From the NCBI RefSeq assembly GCF_024362485.1, contig NZ_CP101456.1, positions 868,001 through 932,000 on the forward strand: DNA of 64,000 nucleotides, read 5' to 3'. The position numbers and the translations under genes are program-made. The first letter of the stretch is position 1. Every line of letters starts with the position of its first letter. The stretch comes from Natronobeatus ordinarius (GTDB lineage Archaea; Halobacteriota; Halobacteria; Halobacteriales; Natrialbaceae). The notes under the pieces were generated by a model. It searched no databases. It saw only the letters and a list, made by a program, of their open reading frames with translations, and was not told where the DNA came from. Shown piece by piece: positions 61,154 to 64,000 of this stretch.

Positions 61154-61549
61154 TTACTGCCGGTCGCCAGCACCTGCGGCCCGACTCGCCGCCTGGACGA
61201 CGGCCGTCGCGCGCTTGACCGCCGCGCCGCTCTCGACGAACACGATCGTCCGCGGGGGCGTCGTCGCCTTCGGCCGGACGCGCAGGTCCCGCTCGCGGGC
61301 CGCCTCGAGTCCCGCCTCCTGGCCCGCCTCGAGTTCGACGTGGGCCCGGTCGGGGTGGACGAAGACGCGAGCGAATCGCTCGCCGTCGCGCACGATGGTG
61401 TACGCTCGCGCCCCCTCGACGGTCGGCTCGACGTCCCGGTCGGCGTCCGTCACGGCGATGCGCTCGAGTTCGTCGTCCCGCCGGCCGTCGAGTTCAGAGG
61501 CGAGTAGCTCGGCGATCCGGCGACCGTCGGTGATCCGGTCTTCGACCAT
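61154..61549 (-). CDS. Conserved haloarchaeal protein, unknown function
   Basis: 131 residues, small alpha/beta (E-R-I-A-V-T-D-A, Y-T-I-V-R-D-G-E-R-F-A-R-V-F-V-H-P-D-R-A-H). Two helices flank the strands. Codon use is normal. No family assigned. It precedes DUF2240, pheT and pheS on the same strand. Confidence 0.7.
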   Translation of the reverse strand: MVEDRITDGRRIAELLASELDGRRDDELERIAVTDADRDVEPTVEGARAYTIVRDGERFARVFVHPDRAHVELEAGQEAGLEAARERDLRVRPKATTPPRTIVFVESGAAVKRATAVVQAASRAAGAGDRQ

Positions 61550-61572
61550 ACGTCTCCCTCTCGCTCGCGGGG

Positions 61573-62025
61573 TTAATCCGCTTCGAACAGCGCCGCTCGC
61601 GCTACGGGGACGAGCTCGGAGACGTCCAGTCCCTGGCGGCGGGCGTAGACCACCGCCGCGGTCTCGATCGTGACGCCGAGTTCGTGCTGGAGCGCGTTGA
61701 TCGCCCCCACTGCCTCGTGTTTCTCCACGCCCTCGGCGACGAGCGCGTCGAGCACGCGTTCGAACGCCGACCGCTCGCGAAGCAGGTCCTCGTCCGGGAC
61801 GAACGCCTCGGGGATCGTCACCGCTGCGGGGTCGAACGTGCAGGTGAGCTGGGCCTCCTCGCGCTCGAGCAGTCCTTCCTTGGTGGCCACGTCGACCAGC
61901 CGCTTGGCCTGGTCGGGCGAGAACCAGTCCCGGTCGAGCGAGAGCGCGACGACGAACTCGTTCTCCCGGAGCGACCGGGTCCCGTTCTGGGCGAACGGCG
62001 CGGCGACGGCGACGCGCAGACTCAT
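61573..62025 (-). CDS. DUF2240 family protein
   Basis: 150 residues. M-S-L-R-V-A-V-A-A-P-F-A-Q-N-G and E-F-V-V-A-L-S-L-D-R-D-W-F-S are the DUF2240 signature, and residues 30-60 look winged-helix-like. It ends a likely pheS-pheT cluster, 5 bases after pheT, hinting at a role in translation. Function unproven. Confidence 0.82.
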   Translation of the reverse strand: MSLRVAVAAPFAQNGTRSLRENEFVVALSLDRDWFSPDQAKRLVDVATKEGLLEREEAQLTCTFDPAAVTIPEAFVPDEDLLRERSAFERVLDALVAEGVEKHEAVGAINALQHELGVTIETAAVVYARRQGLDVSELVPVARAALFEAD

Positions 62026-62030
62026 ATCGA

Positions 62031-63764
62031 TCAGCGAAGCGCCTCGAGGTCGAACTCGAACGCCGCGACGGGCAACTCGAGGTCGTGTTCGACGAGCACT
62101 TTCGGGTGAACCTCGCCGATCACGCCGACCGCCTCGCCGTCGACGACGACGGCCGCGGTGCGACCCGGGATGAACGTCGGGTGCTCCGTCGGCGGCGTCT
62201 CGAGGTCGACGTCGAAGTTGCGCGCGAGCGCCTGGAGGCGCGCTTTCGCGTCCTCGTAGGCGGCGTCGTGGCGCGCGAGGACGGCGCCGACCGACCGACG
62301 TTCGCCCACGCCGGTGTTTTCGGACCCCTCGAGCTCGGCGGCGAAGCCGATCTCGGCCAAATCCTGCGGATAGGCGCGGTGGGTGTTTCGCTCGAGGACC
62401 ATCAGCAGCGATGGCAGGACCCACGTCCGGAGCATGGTGTAGTCCTCGCTGTAGGGCTCTTTGATCGTCGCCGGCTCGCCGGCGCCGTAGACGTCGTCCT
62501 CCGAACTGAGCCCGAGGCGGTCGTAGTTCTCCGCCTCGCTGATCATGTGGAAGTTCAGCATGTCCTCGAAGCCCAGGCCCACGAGGAGGTTTCGAGCGGC
62601 GTTCTCGAGGCGGCTGCGCTCGTGGCGGCCGCCGACGGTGCCCACGTCGGGGTACTTCGGCTCGAGTTCGTTGAAGCCGTAGGCGCGCCCGAGGTCGTCG
62701 ATCACGTCGACGGGATGGAGGACGTCGACGCGGTACGGCGGGATCGTCACCTCGTAGACGAGGCCCTCGTCGGTTTCCTCGCGCTCGGCCTCGAGGCCGG
62801 AGCGCTCGGCGAGGTCGATCACCTCGTCGGGATCGAGGTCGATACCGAGGACCGTCTCGATGCGATCGTGACTGACGGTCTTCGTCTTGGTCGAGAGGTC
62901 GGGTCGGACGAGTTCGGTGCCGACCGACTCGTACGCCGGGTCGTCGGGGTACTCGACGGTCACCTCCTCGATCCGAGCCCCGCGTGCGGCGAGGGCGTAG
63001 CAGACGATGGTGCACATCTTGTCGATCGTCCACTGGTCGGTGCCGGTCATCTCGACGAAGAGGTCCCGCGAGTCGGTGGTGACCTCCGTCCGGCGGCCGT
63101 TGATCACCGGCGGGAACGAGAACAACCCGATATCGTCGTAGATCGCCGGATACCGGTCGTACTCGCTCACGAGGTCGGCGTAGGTGCGCCCCGTCTGGTG
63201 CTCTTCGAGCACCTGTTCGGGCGTCATCTCCTCGTCGGCGTCGAGCGGAACGAATCGGTCGCCGTCGGGGGACACGCCGACGTAGCGGATGGTCGGGTTG
63301 CCATCCGTCGCCGGGCTTCCTTTCAGCATCGTCAGGTCGTGAATGCCGATTGCGCCCTTCGCGCGCTTTCGGCCCATCGTCGCGTGGAGCTTCTCCTGGA
63401 GCTGGATCAGCGACTCGAGGGCGTCCTCGTCTAAGTCGACGTTTCGGATCACGGCGCCCGTGACGTAGGGGCGCTCGTCGGGCACCGACTCCTCGACCTC
63501 GATGGCCCAGTCGGGCGAATTGGTCGACGGGACGGCGACCCCGCGAGCGTCGCCGTACTGGTAGCGAAGCGAGCGGGCGACGCCCTCGACCGAGAGCCGG
63601 TCGAGCCGGTCGGGGGCGAACTCGAGTTCGAACTCGCCCTCCTCCGTTTCGCCTTCGTACTCCAGGCCGAGCGCGAAGAGGTCCTCGATCAACTCGTCGT
63701 CTCCTTTCTCCTCGTGGCCGGTCAACTCGCGCAGTTCGTCGGGGTCGACGTCGACGGTTGGCAT
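62031..63764 (-). CDS. pheT: Phenylalanyl-tRNA synthetase beta subunit
   Basis: 577 residues, the archaeal/eukaryotic-length beta chain. It carries the B3/B4 editing domain, the B5 DNA-binding-like domain and a C-terminal catalytic-like fold. With PheS it charges tRNA-Phe and hydrolyses mischarged Tyr-tRNA. Its start overlaps the pheS stop (TGATG). Confidence 0.95.
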   Translation of the reverse strand: MPTVDVDPDELRELTGHEEKGDDELIEDLFALGLEYEGETEEGEFELEFAPDRLDRLSVEGVARSLRYQYGDARGVAVPSTNSPDWAIEVEESVPDERPYVTGAVIRNVDLDEDALESLIQLQEKLHATMGRKRAKGAIGIHDLTMLKGSPATDGNPTIRYVGVSPDGDRFVPLDADEEMTPEQVLEEHQTGRTYADLVSEYDRYPAIYDDIGLFSFPPVINGRRTEVTTDSRDLFVEMTGTDQWTIDKMCTIVCYALAARGARIEEVTVEYPDDPAYESVGTELVRPDLSTKTKTVSHDRIETVLGIDLDPDEVIDLAERSGLEAEREETDEGLVYEVTIPPYRVDVLHPVDVIDDLGRAYGFNELEPKYPDVGTVGGRHERSRLENAARNLLVGLGFEDMLNFHMISEAENYDRLGLSSEDDVYGAGEPATIKEPYSEDYTMLRTWVLPSLLMVLERNTHRAYPQDLAEIGFAAELEGSENTGVGERRSVGAVLARHDAAYEDAKARLQALARNFDVDLETPPTEHPTFIPGRTAAVVVDGEAVGVIGEVHPKVLVEHDLELPVAAFEFDLEALR

Positions 63765-64000
63765 CAGTAGGTCACCTCCGTTTCCCGCAGCAGTTCGAGG
63801 TCACAGAGCGTTCCGTGGATGTCGCGGATGTCCTCGAAGCCGTACATCAGCATGAGCAGTCGCTCGAGGGCGAGCCCCCAGGCCATCACGTCACAGTCGA
63901 CGCCCAGCGGTTCTAACATCTCCGGGCGGAAGATGCCGGAGTTGCCGATCTCGACGAGCTCGCCCGTCGTCGGGTGGGTACCGAACAGCTCGAAGGAGGG
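63764..64000 (-). CDS. pheS: Phenylalanyl-tRNA synthetase alpha subunit, C-terminal part; gene runs out of window
   Basis: The minus-strand frame is open to the window end and stops at 63764-63766. Its visible 78 residues end in the conserved class II motif 3 region (A-W-G-L-A-L-E-R-L-L-M-L-M-Y-G-F) and ...L-L-R-E-T-E-V-T-Y, matching the end of PheS. The N-terminal part is outside the window. It overlaps pheT, an operon order typical of archaea. Confidence 0.92.
   Translation of the reverse strand, partial: PSFELFGTHPTTGELVEIGNSGIFRPEMLEPLGVDCDVMAWGLALERLLMLMYGFEDIRDIHGTLCDLELLRETEVTY

Overview
The window is 64 kb of a haloarchaeal chromosome, most likely from the Natrialbales (Natrinema/Haloterrigena type); that placement is inferred from overall character and not from any search. 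The DNA is GC-rich, nearly every protein is strongly acidic, and many starts lie about 25-30 bases downstream of an archaeal TATA box, which suggests leaderless mRNAs. Archaeal markers are HMG-CoA reductase, class I lysyl-tRNA synthetase, ribosomal protein eS6, MptA, the ubiquitin-like activating enzyme UbaA, RNA-binding protein FAU-1, a beta-CASP RNase and RNA polymerase epsilon. No rRNA, tRNA, CRISPR array or complete transposase gene was seen.

Layout. 1-13 kb: the end of an acyl-CoA synthetase, hmgA, a PitA/coproheme-decarboxylase-like fusion divergent from a PadR regulator, two site-2 proteases, lysS-pyrH, moaE and a YgfZ-like protein. 13-23 kb: small conserved haloarchaeal proteins, a TetR regulator with a visible operator, a cysteine-synthase-like enzyme, a beta-CASP nuclease, FAU-1 and a PrsW protease. 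23-28.5 kb: a thiol/copper island (DsbA, two small membrane proteins carrying CxxC motifs, a winged-helix regulator, SCO1, TlpA, CcdA) that looks like extracytoplasmic redox and cytochrome-oxidase assembly machinery. 28.5-36 kb: riboflavin synthase, a deacetylase-like lipoprotein, a degenerate M24 protein coupled to a UvrD-type helicase, two zinc-ribbon miniproteins, and ubaA between two inverted copies of an 86-base palindromic element. 36-43 kb: the eS6 cluster, a vapC-like toxin remnant split by a 528-base IS200/IS605-like element with no transposase, ilvD and a DNA methylase. 43-51.5 kb: a PHP plus asparagine-synthase-like pair, proS, mptA, a triplicated promoter-like repeat upstream of rpoeps, a FrnE-like oxidoreductase, NAD kinase and small proteins. 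51.5-64 kb: UspA, an LssY-like membrane protein, a HerA-type ATPase, a cohesin-like anchored protein coupled to a histidine-rich lipoprotein, a double-domain regulator, NurA, a MaoC protein, and pheT with the end of pheS.

Functional links. UbaA and MoaE belong to one sulfur-carrier/molybdopterin pathway. HerA and NurA are end-resection partners encoded on the same strand but 3.7 kb apart. lysS, proS, pheS/pheT, eS6, rpoeps and FAU-1 make this an information-processing neighbourhood with small accessory insertions. The least explained material is non-coding: the transposase-less IS element in vapC, the palindromic elements around ubaA and after pitA, and the three promoter-like repeats before rpoeps.
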